Positions 6,769-15,215 of a stretch of DNA of 15,215 nucleotides are shown here, in pieces. Numbering within the stretch: position 1 is the stretch's first letter; each line of letters opens with the position of its first letter. Below the pieces are notes generated by a model. It had not been told where the DNA came from and made no database searches. It saw only the letters and a list, made by a program, of their open reading frames with translations. The position numbers were made by a program, and so were the translations under genes. Location of the stretch: NCBI GenBank assembly GCA_026169575.1, contig JAPFCT010000035.1:1-15215 (forward strand), read 5' to 3'. This stretch comes from Faecalimonas sp. (GTDB lineage: Bacteria > Bacillota_A > Clostridia > Lachnospirales > Lachnospiraceae).

Positions 6769-7806
6769 ATGAGGAAGATTTTTAAGGAAGAATTCAGACA
6801 TGGAACATGGTTTCGGAAGTTCATGAGGGTCATTCTATTTCTTTTTATTGTGTTGATCGCAGCAGGAGCAGTGCTGCAGATGGCGGAGTGGGCGTTTTTT
6901 GGAGGAAACGGTCTGGCAGCATGGCTGGTAGTACTTGGAATCTTTGCGGCAGCAGTGGCAGGGTGTAAAGCATACTGGAAGCCGATGGTGCGATACTGCC
7001 GCAGGAAATATCTGACAGTTCCGATCGTATCGGGATTGCTGGACGGGAAAGAGATTGACAGACTTCTGGATGGGGAAGTCTTTGAGACGGTGGTGGATCT
7101 GGACCGGAACTGGGATGTCAAAGAGAGCAAAAACTGGTTTCGTGTGGCGGATTACTATATTTCCAAACAGCTGACGATGGGAATGCAGTTGAGGAATAAT
7201 GTAGGAGTAGTGAATACAGGGCGTGGAACCGGAGAACTATTTTTACTTGGAATCGACGGGACTTTCCTGAAGGTGACTTTGCCTACGCTGATCCCAAGAA
7301 GCGGCGTAGAGCAAATCTATCACTATATCCGCAGCGAGGGGAGTATCCGGACAAACTGGGTATGGAAGATGTTTGATTGTGGAGAGGAGACGCAGCATCC
7401 CGTATTGCAGCGCGTATTTGAGGAGGAATGCCGGAAGTTCCCATCGAAGACAGAGGCAGTGCTTGCATTGGCGGCAGATGCCGAGGAGTTGAAAGAGAGG
7501 GAAATTGCAGCGCTTTCCTACGAGGAAAAGGAAGATGTCTACCGCTTCTGGAAAGAAGCGATGAAGCTTGAGCGGACTGTGAAGATTGGAAATGCGAAGA
7601 AAAATGGATTTATCGAGAAATATGACCGGGCATATGCATTTGAGGTCTGCAATAAGGCGCTAAAAACGTTGATCGTCAAAGAAGAGGGAAAGAAAGAGCG
7701 GAGATTTGAAATGGCAGACTGGCCGTTTCTCTATATGACACAGCGTGTGCCGGAGTGGTATCAACTGCTGGATGGGCAGGGAAATGTCGTATTTGAAGAA
7801 AAATAA
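6769..7806 (+). CDS. Unknown membrane-anchored protein upstream of addB
   Basis: I do not recognise this 345-residue protein. Two hydrophobic segments near the N-terminus (about 19-39 and 48-66) are joined by a short loop, with basic residues on both flanks (KEEFRHGTWFRK before, RYCRRKYL after). This suggests a helical hairpin with both ends in the cytoplasm. The remaining 265 or so residues are soluble. The first part (about 85-200) looks like a mixed alpha/beta domain (ELFLLGIDGTFLKVTLPTL). The second part (about 205-345) is charged and helical, ending in RVPEWYQLLDGQGNVVFEE. No Walker, nuclease or kinase motif is seen. The frame is open 30 codons further up to 6679, but those codons would begin inside the -10 box, and AGGAGG at 6757-6762 supports 6769. 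The stop is 10 nt from the addB start and overlaps the addB RBS, so the genes are likely cotranscribed. A role with AddAB is not implied by sequence. Confidence 0.8.
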   Translation: MRKIFKEEFRHGTWFRKFMRVILFLFIVLIAAGAVLQMAEWAFFGGNGLAAWLVVLGIFAAAVAGCKAYWKPMVRYCRRKYLTVPIVSGLLDGKEIDRLLDGEVFETVVDLDRNWDVKESKNWFRVADYYISKQLTMGMQLRNNVGVVNTGRGTGELFLLGIDGTFLKVTLPTLIPRSGVEQIYHYIRSEGSIRTNWVWKMFDCGEETQHPVLQRVFEEECRKFPSKTEAVLALAADAEELKEREIAALSYEEKEDVYRFWKEAMKLERTVKIGNAKKNGFIEKYDRAYAFEVCNKALKTLIVKEEGKKERRFEMADWPFLYMTQRVPEWYQLLDGQGNVVFEEK

Positions 7807-7816
7807 GAGGTGAAAG

Positions 7817-10800
7817 ATGTCGTTACAATTTATTTTTGGAAATTCTGGATCTGGGAAATCCAGATATTTATATGAGCGTGTCATTAAAAGTGCATGCGAG
7901 AATCCGGAGCGAAACTATATCGTGCTTGTGCCGGAGCAGTTTACGATGCAGACGCAGAAAGAATTAGTCAGACTGCACCCGCGGCATGGGATCATGAACA
8001 TTGATGTGTTAAGTTTTGGCAGGCTGGCACACCGGATTTTTGAGGAAGTCGGAGGCAGCCGGAGAACTGTGCTCGATGATATAGGAAAGAGTCTGATCCT
8101 CAGAAAGGCAGCCGGAGATGTGGAAGGAGAGCTAAAAGTACTTGGCGGGAATATCCGCAGACTTGGATATATCAGTGAGGTGAAATCGCTGCTCTCGGAG
8201 TTTACGCAGTATGATATTGGCGAAGAAGAGATTGCGCGTGTCATGGAGAGCGGGGAAGTCAGCAGGCAGCTCTATTGGAAGCTTCACGATATAAAGAAGC
8301 TTCAGGAGACATTTGACGGGTATCTTCAGGGAAAATATATTACCGGGGAGGAACTTCTGGATGTGCTGAGCGCAGTCGTACAGCAGTCGGAAATTTTAAA
8401 AGACAGTGTCGTTGTACTGGATGGCTTCACAGGATTTACACCGGTGCAGAACCGCCTGCTTGGGCAGCTTCTGAACATCTGCAGGAAGGTGGTAGTTACA
8501 GTGACCATTGACCGGCGGGAGGATCCGTATCAGCTGAAACATAAATACCAGCTGTTTGCCCTAAGTAAGCAGATGGTGACAGGCCTGATGAAGATTGCCG
8601 GGGAGCAGAGAGCTGAAGTGGAGAATCCAATTCTGCTGTATGGCAAAAATGGGGAAGTTCCGTTCAGATTCCGTGAGAATCCTCCGCTTGCTTTTCTGGA
8701 GCAGAATATTTTCCGTTACACAAAGCATGTATATGGAAAGGAGCAGGAGGCGCTGTCGCTTCATACTGTGAAAAATCCAAAAGAAGAGTCGCTTTTTATT
8801 GCGTCAGAGATTCTGCGCCTTGTGCGGACAAAGGGATACCGGTACAGAGATTTTGCGGTGATCGTCAGCGACATGGGGACTTATGCAGAATATATGGAGA
8901 AGGCATTTCAGACTTACCATATCCCGTTTTTTATGGATCATAAGCGGAGCGTGCTGTTAAATTCCTTTGTGGAATATCTCCGGAGTCTTCTGGCGATGGT
9001 GGACGAAAACTTTTCTTATGAAAGTACGTTCCGCTTTCTCAGAACCGATCTGACCGGTTTTACACGCGAAGAGGTGGACGATGTGGAAAACTATGTCGTA
9101 GCGCTCGGGGTGCGTGGATATCGGAAGTGGAATGAGATGTGGGTAAGACAGAGTCCGCATGCGAGTGCAGAGGATATGCTTCGGTGGAATGGATTTCGCC
9201 AGCGGTTTGTTGAAAAGGTGGGACAGCTTTCGGAGGTTTTGAAGCGCCGGAAGAAAACGGTCCGGGAAGTGACAGAGGCGATTTGTGAATTTCTGATGAC
9301 AGAGGAGCTTCAGCAGAAGGTCAAAGGCTATGAATTGCAGTTTCAGGAGCGGGGAGAGCTGGTGCTTGCAAAAGAATATGCCCAGATCTACCGGATCGTG
9401 ATGGAACTGTTTGACAAATTTACAGAGCTGCTCGGGGAGGAGATGATCTCACTTGCAGAATACCGGGAGCTCCTGGATGCAGGACTGCAGGAGGCGAAGG
9501 TCGGAGTGATCCCGCCGGGGATCGACCAGGTTGTCATCGGTGATATGGAGCGTACCAGACTCCAGGATGTGAAGGTACTCTTTCTTGCAGGGGTAAATGA
9601 CACATGGCTTCCGGGCAGACAAGGGGCTGCGGGGCTTTTGTCTGAGTATGACAGAGAGGCATTTCAGGAGCAGAAGATTTCGCTTGCACCGGGTGCAAAA
9701 GAGCAGGCATATATTCAGAAATTTTACCTTTATCTGCATCTGACAAAGCCGTCGGAAAGACTGTACCTTACGTTTTCAAAAGTATCGTCTGACGGAAAAA
9801 GTCTGCGGCCGGCATATCTGATCGCAGACGTAAGGAGAATGTACCCGGCTCTTTCGGTGCAGGAAGAAGATGAAAGAGCGCTGTGGGAGAAGGAACTGAC
9901 GCCGGAGACGGCGATTTCAGACCTGGTGCAGGGACTAAAGACAAGGAGTGAAACATTTGGCGGCGCGTGGAAGGAATTGTACACCTGGTATTATAAGCAT
10001 CCAGAGTGGCATCAGAAGATCGAACAGCTGCTTGCGGCAAATCATCTGAAGCGGCCGCATGACAGATTGTCAGAGGAGATGGCGCGAAAGCTTTACGGGA
10101 TGATCCTGGAAAACAGCGTGACAAGACTGGAAAAATTTTCAGCATGCGCTTATGCGCACTTTCTCACGTATGGGATGAAACTGGAGGAGCGGGCAGTCTA
10201 TGGATTTCAGCCGGTGGATCTTGGGAATATTTTTCACAGCGCGATGGAACAGTTTTCCAAAAAGCTGGAGGAATACGGTGTGACATGGACCACAGTTTCA
10301 GAAGAACTGCGGGAGCAGCTGATCGAGGAGAGTGTCGAGGCAGGAGTGACAAACTATGGGAATGCGGTGCTATATAGTTCTGCACGAAATGAGTATGTGA
10401 TCACAAGGATGAAGCGTCTGCTCAGACGGACCGTGTGGGCGCTCACAAAGCAGCTGGAGAAAGGGGATTTTGTTCCGGCCGGGTATGAGATCAGCTTTGG
10501 AAATATGGCGCATCTGGAATCAGTCAATCTGTCACTGTCCGAACATGCGAAAATGCGGCTGCGCGGAAAGATCGACCGCGTAGATCTCTATGAGGACGAA
10601 GAACATGTCTATGTCAAAGTGATTGATTATAAAACGGGGGCGAAGGCATTCCAGCTGGGGGAAATGTACCACGGCCTGCAGCTGCAGCTGATCGTCTATC
10701 TGAATGCGGTGATGGAGATGGAAGAGCAGAAACACCCGGAGAAAGAGATCATTCCGGCGGGGATCTTCTATTATCAGATGAAAGATCCACTGGTGGAAAA

Positions 10801-11263
10801 AGAGAAAAGAGAGCAGCTTGGTGAGCAGGCGCTTCTGAAAGAATTAAAGCCGGACGGTGTGGTCAATGCATCGGAGGAAGTGATAGTTCATCTTGACCGT
10901 TCGTTTGCGGGAAATTCAAATGTGATTCCGGTTGGAAGAAATAAGGATCAGAGTCTGTCCAGGACATCGAAAGTGTTAAGCGGAAGTGGATTTTCCACAT
11001 TATCAGAGTATACAGACAAAATCTTAAACCGTATCGGGCAGCGGATTTTAGAGGGAGAAGCAGAAATCCGGCCATATGAGCTGGGACAGAAGACCGGGTG
11101 CGATTACTGTCCTTACCGGGGGATCTGTGGGTTTGACAAGAAAATACCGGGGTATGCATATCGAAAAATTTCTAAACTGAAAGATGTGGAGGCATTGCGG
11201 TTGATGGAAGAAGAACTGGAAAAGGACAGGGAATCCGGAAATCACAAAAGAAACAAACGGTGA
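7817..11263 (+). CDS. addB: ATP-dependent helicase/nuclease subunit B (AddB)
   Basis: A 1148-residue subunit of the AddAB helicase-nuclease, which processes double-strand DNA ends to 3' tails for RecA. Residues 1-20 hold a Walker A motif (GNSGSGKS, 8-15), followed by the AddB-typical VPEQFTMQTQKEL near 37-49. The middle is the helicase-like fold that in characterised AddB has lost motor function, including the conserved FLAGVNDTWLPGR near 593-605. The C-terminal RecB-type nuclease shows D923 in GKIDRVD and D937/K939 in DYKTG. Four cysteines, C777 and then C1095, C1098 and C1104 (CX2CX5C), match the iron-sulfur cluster that holds the nuclease domain in AddB. Length is close to the Bacillus protein. 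The RBS GAGGTGA at 7807-7813 gives a short spacer. All key residues are present, so it should be functional. Confidence 0.96.
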   Translation: MSLQFIFGNSGSGKSRYLYERVIKSACENPERNYIVLVPEQFTMQTQKELVRLHPRHGIMNIDVLSFGRLAHRIFEEVGGSRRTVLDDIGKSLILRKAAGDVEGELKVLGGNIRRLGYISEVKSLLSEFTQYDIGEEEIARVMESGEVSRQLYWKLHDIKKLQETFDGYLQGKYITGEELLDVLSAVVQQSEILKDSVVVLDGFTGFTPVQNRLLGQLLNICRKVVVTVTIDRREDPYQLKHKYQLFALSKQMVTGLMKIAGEQRAEVENPILLYGKNGEVPFRFRENPPLAFLEQNIFRYTKHVYGKEQEALSLHTVKNPKEESLFIASEILRLVRTKGYRYRDFAVIVSDMGTYAEYMEKAFQTYHIPFFMDHKRSVLLNSFVEYLRSLLAMVDENFSYESTFRFLRTDLTGFTREEVDDVENYVVALGVRGYRKWNEMWVRQSPHASAEDMLRWNGFRQRFVEKVGQLSEVLKRRKKTVREVTEAICEFLMTEELQQKVKGYELQFQERGELVLAKEYAQIYRIVMELFDKFTELLGEEMISLAEYRELLDAGLQEAKVGVIPPGIDQVVIGDMERTRLQDVKVLFLAGVNDTWLPGRQGAAGLLSEYDREAFQEQKISLAPGAKEQAYIQKFYLYLHLTKPSERLYLTFSKVSSDGKSLRPAYLIADVRRMYPALSVQEEDERALWEKELTPETAISDLVQGLKTRSETFGGAWKELYTWYYKHPEWHQKIEQLLAANHLKRPHDRLSEEMARKLYGMILENSVTRLEKFSACAYAHFLTYGMKLEERAVYGFQPVDLGNIFHSAMEQFSKKLEEYGVTWTTVSEELREQLIEESVEAGVTNYGNAVLYSSARNEYVITRMKRLLRRTVWALTKQLEKGDFVPAGYEISFGNMAHLESVNLSLSEHAKMRLRGKIDRVDLYEDEEHVYVKVIDYKTGAKAFQLGEMYHGLQLQLIVYLNAVMEMEEQKHPEKEIIPAGIFYYQMKDPLVEKEKREQLGEQALLKELKPDGVVNASEEVIVHLDRSFAGNSNVIPVGRNKDQSLSRTSKVLSGSGFSTLSEYTDKILNRIGQRILEGEAEIRPYELGQKTGCDYCPYRGICGFDKKIPGYAYRKISKLKDVEALRLMEEELEKDRESGNHKRNKR

Positions 11264-11291
11264 TCGTCTGTAAATGCGAAGGACAGCAAAC

Positions 11292-11319
11292 AGAAAGATA
11301 GAATAGAAGAAAGATAGAA
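11292..11319 (+). repeat. Short purine direct repeat in the addB-addA gap
   Basis: The 12-base unit AGAAAGATAGAA occurs at 11292-11303 and 11308-11319, 4 nt apart, within an almost T-free purine-rich 88-nt gap. No hairpin or T-tract is present, so I see no terminator between the genes. The function is unknown and it may be chance. Confidence 0.5.
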
Positions 11320-11351
11320 AGACATTGTGACAGAAAGGGGAAAAACATCAG

Positions 11352-14300
11352 ATGGGAGTATCTTGGACAAAGGAGCAGGAGCAGGTGATTCGCCTCAGAA
11401 ACCGCAACATTCTTGTATCTGCGGCGGCAGGATCCGGAAAAACAGCAGTGCTTGTGGAGCGTATCATCACGCGCCTGACGGTGGATGAACCTCCGATCGA
11501 CGTGGATCAGATGCTTGTCGTGACATTTACAGAGGCGGCGGCAGCGGAGATGAAAGAGCGTATCCGGGATGCAATCGAGAAGAAGCTGGAGGAGCAGCCG
11601 GACAATGTACATCTGCAGCGGCAGGCGACGCTGATACACAATGCCCAGGTGACAACGATCCACAGTTTTTGTCTGTCGGTGATCCGGGATTATTTTCACA
11701 CGATCGATCTGGATCCGGGATTTCGGATCGCGGACGAGGGAGAACTGAAACTTCTGCGGCAGGATGTGCTGGAGGAAGTGCTGGAACGCTGCTACGGGGA
11801 AGCATCTGAGGAGTTCCTGGAATGTGTGGAAAGTATTTCTTCGGGAAGAGATGACAAGAAGATCGAGGAGATCGTTTTGCAGATGTATGAATTTTCCCGG
11901 AGCAATCCGGAGCCGGAGAAGTGGCTCAGGCAATGTGTGGAAGGGTATCGGCTCAATACGGTGGAAGCATTTGAAGCTTCTGAGGGAGCTGTTTATGCAA
12001 AGAAAAGTCTGCAAAAGTCGTTGGAGGAACTTCTGGCGCTTCTGGAAGAAGGAATCCGCCAGTGTCAGGAGCCGGACGGTCCGTACATGTATATGGATGC
12101 GCTGGAGGCAGACCGGACAGCGCTTAAGAAACTGGCAGAGCAGACAACGATGCAGGGAATGTACGAGTTGTTTGCAGATCTGAAGTGGAAGCGGCTTGCG
12201 GGAAACAGAGATAAAAATGTATCGGAAGATCTGACTGCATCGGTAAAGAATATCCGGGAAGAGGTCAAGGAGACGGTCGGTGCGCTGCGGGAGCAGTTTT
12301 TTTATGAATCTTTGGAGGAACTGCAGAAGGATATGCTGGAAGCGGGAAAGACTATGGGGGGGCTTGCAGATCTGGTGCAGGCGTTTGCAGAGGCTTTTGA
12401 GGCAAAGAAAAGGAGCAAAAACCTGATTGATTTCTCGGATATGGAGCAGTACGCGCTCCGGATCCTGACGGAACAGACGGAGGAGGGACTGGTTCCTTCC
12501 GAGGCTGCAAAAGATTACCAGAAAAAGTTTGCAGAGATCATGATCGATGAATATCAGGACAGCAATCTGATTCAGGAGGCGATCCTTACCAGCGTCTCCA
12601 CCGTATCGGAGGGAATCTATAATGTATTTATGGTCGGAGATGTAAAACAGAGCATTTATCGGTTCCGTCTGTCGCGTCCGGAATTATTTATGGAAAAATT
12701 TGACACATATAATATAGAAGAAAGTCAGAAGCAGCGGATCGACCTGCACAAAAATTTCCGCAGCAGAAGGGAAGTGCTTGACAGTACGAACTTCTTGTTT
12801 GAGCAGATCATGACAAAAGAACTCGGAGAGATTGCTTACGATGAGAAGGCCGCGCTGTATGTCGGTGCAGACTATGAGGAAAAACCGGGGATGGAGGCAG
12901 AAGTACTGCTTGTCAATACGGCAGATTCTTCTGCGGAACAGACCGAAGCAGAGGAAGCGTCTGACCGGGAGATCGAAGCGCGGGCGATTGCGGCAAGAAT
13001 CAGGCAGCTGGTCGGAGTACAGCCGGTCTTCGACAAAAAAAGCGGAGAATACCGGGCTGCAAAATACAGTGACATCGTTATCCTTACGAGAAGTCTGAAA
13101 GGGTGGACGGACGTATTTACGGAAGTGCTGAACCGGGAGGGAATCCCGACTTTTACCGGATCGAAAGAGGGTTATTTTGAGACGAGAGAGATTCGCCTTT
13201 TGCTGGATTATCTGCGCGTGCTGGATAATCCGAGGCAGGATCTTCCGCTTGCCGCCGTACTGAAATCTATGTTTGCAGGGCTTACAAGCGAAGAATTTGC
13301 CGAGATCAAATGCAGTGAGAAAGAAGCACCGTTTTACCAGGCAGTGCAGGACTACCGGCTGGCAGGTGAGAACCAGGTAATCCGGGAGAAGCTAGATCAC
13401 TGCTACGAGAAGATAGAACGCTTCCGGGAGCGGCTTCCATATACTGCGATCCATGAACTGCTGTGGCAGATCCTGGAGGAAACCGGATATGGCAATTATG
13501 TGGCGGCGATGCCGGGCGGAGAGCAGCGGACTGCGAATCTGGAGATGCTCGTGGAGAAGGCGATCGCGTTTGAGTCTACAAGTTATAAGGGGCTGTTTAA
13601 CTTTGTCCGTTATATTGAGCAGTTACAGAAATATGATATTGATTACGGCGAGGCAAATATTGCAGATGAGCAGGCAGATACCGTGCGGCTTATGAGTATC
13701 CACAAAAGCAAAGGGCTGGAATTTCCGATCGTGATCGTGGCAGGCATGAGCAAACGGTTCAATATGCAGGATATCACCGGAAGCATTGTGATCCATCCGG
13801 AGCTTGGAATTGGGATTGACGCAGTGGACCTTGCCTACCGGACAAAGGTCCCGACCTTTTTAAAAAAGGTGATCCAGAAAAAAGTACAGCTGGAAAATCT
13901 CGGAGAGGAGCTGCGCGTGCTCTATGTCGCACTCACAAGAGCAAAGGAGAAGCTGATCCTGATCGGAAGCATTTCAAATCTGGATCAGAAACTGAAACGT
14001 TTTGCGTCGATCCAGAGGCGGGAGGAGACCACACTCCCATTTGGAATGTTGTCGCGGGCAACTTCGTATTTTGACTGGATTTTGCCGGCGCTGTTCCGGA
14101 ATCAGGTATTTGCAGATCTGCTGAATGCCTATGGGATGCAGGTTCCATTTACCAATGCCATGTACAAAAAACAGCTTCCGCTGCTTGTGGAAGAAATCTT
14201 TCCGGAGCATTTGATCCTGGAAGAGACGGCCGAGGAAGTAGAGCAGGTGCTGACCGAGGAAATATTAAGAAACTGGGATACGGAACATGTCTATGACCCT

Positions 14301-15062
14301 GTGATGAGAGCGCGCATTGCAGAACAGTTTTCTTATCAGTATCCGTATGAAGTGATCCAGAAAATGAAACTGAAGTTTACCGTATCGGAACTGAAAAAGA
14401 GGTCAGAACCGGAGGAGACGGCAGGAGAAATTCTGTATGAAGAGCCGGAGATCGTCCCGCTGATCCCGCATTTTATGCGGGAAAACGTGGAGCAGAAAGG
14501 ACAAGAGAAAGAAGTGGCGTATACCGGACCGTTATCGGGGGCATCGAGGGGAACGGCATACCATAAGTTTCTGGAACTGCTTGATTTTGGAAAAGATTAC
14601 ACGGTTCCGCAGCTGCGTGATGAGGCAAAAAGACTTTGTGATAAAGGAAAGCTGCCGGAGGAGATGGAAGAGGCGGTCTACTACAAAGATATTTTGGCGC
14701 TGCTGGAAAGTCCGCTCGGGATCCGGCTCCGAAAGGCCGCACAGCGCGGGCGCCTGAAAAAAGAACAGCCATTTGTGCTGGGAGTTTCCGCAGATACGAT
14801 TTATCCGGAATTGCGAAAACAGCAGGAGGCGGAGGAGGAACTTCTGATCGTGCAGGGAATTATCGACGTGTACTTTGAGGAGGAAGACGGGATTGTTGTG
14901 GTCGATTATAAGACAGACCGTGTCAGTGGCCCGGAAGAACTTGTCGGGCGGTATGCAAAGCAGCTGCACTATTACGCCGAAGTACTGGAACGGCTCACCG
15001 GAAAGTCGGTGAAAGAGAAGATCATCTATTCGTTTGCGCTGAAAAAGGAGGTAAGAATTTGA
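11352..15062 (+). CDS. addA: ATP-dependent helicase/nuclease subunit A (AddA)
   Basis: A 1236-residue UvrD-type motor and nuclease subunit of AddAB. The Q motif is WTKEQEQVI (5-13), motif I AAAGSGKT (24-31), Ia VTFTEAAAAEMKERI (from about 57), and II IDEYQD with D399 and E400. Then come III VGDVKQSIYRFR (about 425-437), IV LHKNFRSR (about 464-472), V VRLMSIHKSKGLE (778-790) and VI LYVALTRAKEK with R863. The C-terminal nuclease domain has H1071 (GTAYHKFLELLDF), D1172 (GIIDVY) and D1185/K1187 (DYKTD). All catalytic residues are therefore present. Length matches the family. Start 11352 gives the usual AddA N-terminus. The nearest purine tract (GAAAGGGG, 11333-11340) has a long 11-nt spacer, so initiation may be modest. 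The stop overlaps the next start. Confidence 0.97.
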   Translation: MGVSWTKEQEQVIRLRNRNILVSAAAGSGKTAVLVERIITRLTVDEPPIDVDQMLVVTFTEAAAAEMKERIRDAIEKKLEEQPDNVHLQRQATLIHNAQVTTIHSFCLSVIRDYFHTIDLDPGFRIADEGELKLLRQDVLEEVLERCYGEASEEFLECVESISSGRDDKKIEEIVLQMYEFSRSNPEPEKWLRQCVEGYRLNTVEAFEASEGAVYAKKSLQKSLEELLALLEEGIRQCQEPDGPYMYMDALEADRTALKKLAEQTTMQGMYELFADLKWKRLAGNRDKNVSEDLTASVKNIREEVKETVGALREQFFYESLEELQKDMLEAGKTMGGLADLVQAFAEAFEAKKRSKNLIDFSDMEQYALRILTEQTEEGLVPSEAAKDYQKKFAEIMIDEYQDSNLIQEAILTSVSTVSEGIYNVFMVGDVKQSIYRFRLSRPELFMEKFDTYNIEESQKQRIDLHKNFRSRREVLDSTNFLFEQIMTKELGEIAYDEKAALYVGADYEEKPGMEAEVLLVNTADSSAEQTEAEEASDREIEARAIAARIRQLVGVQPVFDKKSGEYRAAKYSDIVILTRSLKGWTDVFTEVLNREGIPTFTGSKEGYFETREIRLLLDYLRVLDNPRQDLPLAAVLKSMFAGLTSEEFAEIKCSEKEAPFYQAVQDYRLAGENQVIREKLDHCYEKIERFRERLPYTAIHELLWQILEETGYGNYVAAMPGGEQRTANLEMLVEKAIAFESTSYKGLFNFVRYIEQLQKYDIDYGEANIADEQADTVRLMSIHKSKGLEFPIVIVAGMSKRFNMQDITGSIVIHPELGIGIDAVDLAYRTKVPTFLKKVIQKKVQLENLGEELRVLYVALTRAKEKLILIGSISNLDQKLKRFASIQRREETTLPFGMLSRATSYFDWILPALFRNQVFADLLNAYGMQVPFTNAMYKKQLPLLVEEIFPEHLILEETAEEVEQVLTEEILRNWDTEHVYDPVMRARIAEQFSYQYPYEVIQKMKLKFTVSELKKRSEPEETAGEILYEEPEIVPLIPHFMRENVEQKGQEKEVAYTGPLSGASRGTAYHKFLELLDFGKDYTVPQLRDEAKRLCDKGKLPEEMEEAVYYKDILALLESPLGIRLRKAAQRGRLKKEQPFVLGVSADTIYPELRKQQEAEEELLIVQGIIDVYFEEEDGIVVVDYKTDRVSGPEELVGRYAKQLHYYAEVLERLTGKSVKEKIIYSFALKKEVRI
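15046..15051 (+). promoter_or_regulatory. Ribosome binding site for the TTG-started gene
   Basis: AGGAGG lies inside the end of addA with a 7-nt spacer to TTG 15059. No ATG or GTG is placed as well, so this site decides the start of the last gene. Confidence 0.8.
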
Positions 15063-15215
15063 GAGAAGCTGGGATCGGCTGTCTTCTTGTGATCAATCTG
15101 GCAGCGTTTGTTCTGTTTGGAATCGACAAGAGAAAAGCGGTGAAAAAGAAATGGCGAATTCCGGAAGCAACCCTTCTGACAGTGGCGGCGCTTGGAGGAG
15201 GCGCCGGGGCTCTTC
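15059..15215 (+). CDS. DUF1294 family membrane protein, YsdA-like (3' end outside window)
   Basis: The first 52 codons of a small membrane protein begin at TTG 15059, and the frame stays open to the window end. Residues about 5-22 form a first helix (IGCLLVINLAAFVLFGI). The family signature follows: GIDKRKA (about 21-27), KKKWRIPEATLL (about 29-40), then a second hydrophobic stretch starting AALGGGAGAL. The N...F...DK..A...WRIPE..L...GG pattern is diagnostic of DUF1294. Family members are typically about 90-100 residues with three or so helices and have no firmly known function. The start overlaps the addA stop by 4 nt (TTGA), and the AGGAGG site lies inside addA, so translation is likely coupled to addA. 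Identification is firm; function is unknown. Confidence 0.85.
   Translation, partial: MREAGIGCLLVINLAAFVLFGIDKRKAVKKKWRIPEATLLTVAALGGGAGAL

Noticed and set aside
11172..12014. Minus-strand open frame of 280 codons across the addB end and addA start
   Set aside because: Antisense to well-supported addB and addA coding sequence. It is low-complexity in Leu/His/Phe/Arg with no domain and no RBS evidence.
11764..12183. Second-frame open frame of 139 codons inside addA
   Set aside because: Arg/Trp/Cys-rich translation is typical of an out-of-frame reading of a purine-rich gene; addA continues unbroken through it.
1..15215. A defence island, mobile element or new multi-gene system
   Set aside because: Apart from two unrecognised membrane proteins, every gene falls into a known housekeeping or regulatory family. 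No transposase, integrase, repeat array or tRNA boundary is seen, and gene style is uniform across the window.

Overview
The window looks like chromosomal DNA of a Clostridia member, most likely Lachnospiraceae (Blautia/Dorea/Ruminococcus-like). The evidence is an AddAB rather than RecBCD recombination nuclease, a Gram-positive Ami/Opp-type peptide transporter, strong AGGAGG-type ribosome binding sites, a short GntR (YtrA-type) regulator with its own ABC transporter, and tight operons that all read rightward. The genus is an inference from protein style. No convincing gene lies on the minus strand, and I see no RNA gene, insertion sequence, CRISPR array or phage gene.

Layout. (1) 1-3732: the end of an oligopeptide ABC importer operon, oppB (5' end outside the window), oppC, oppD and oppF, with 1-14 nt junctions, ended by a hairpin and a U-tract terminator at 3798-3847. 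No solute-binding protein gene (oppA) is visible; it may lie upstream. (2) 3910-4326: a lone small membrane protein of unknown function between two terminators. (3) 4540-6612: a self-contained regulatory module. An exact-consensus sigma-A promoter with a dyad just downstream drives a GntR/YtrA-type repressor, an ABC ATPase (ATGA overlap) and a six-helix membrane protein, probably a drug/antimicrobial-peptide or cell-envelope responsive exporter. (4) 6658-6711: a 16-bp hairpin plus T-tract whose loop carries an extended -10 promoter element, so terminator and promoter share the same DNA. (5) 6769-15215: an unknown two-helix membrane protein, addB, addA, and the start of a DUF1294 (YsdA-like) membrane protein that begins with TTG and overlaps the addA stop.

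How the genes work together: OppBCDF would import peptides using two ATPases and two permeases. The YtrA-type protein probably represses its own promoter and so controls the linked transporter. AddA and AddB form the heterodimeric helicase-nuclease that resects double-strand breaks for RecA loading. Both nuclease centres, the AddA helicase motifs and the AddB iron-sulfur cysteines are intact.

I did not find a clearly new biological system. The points most worth a second look are the terminator/promoter overlay at 6658-6711, the two unrecognised membrane proteins, and the loss of the usual C-terminal cysteine motif in OppD and OppF.
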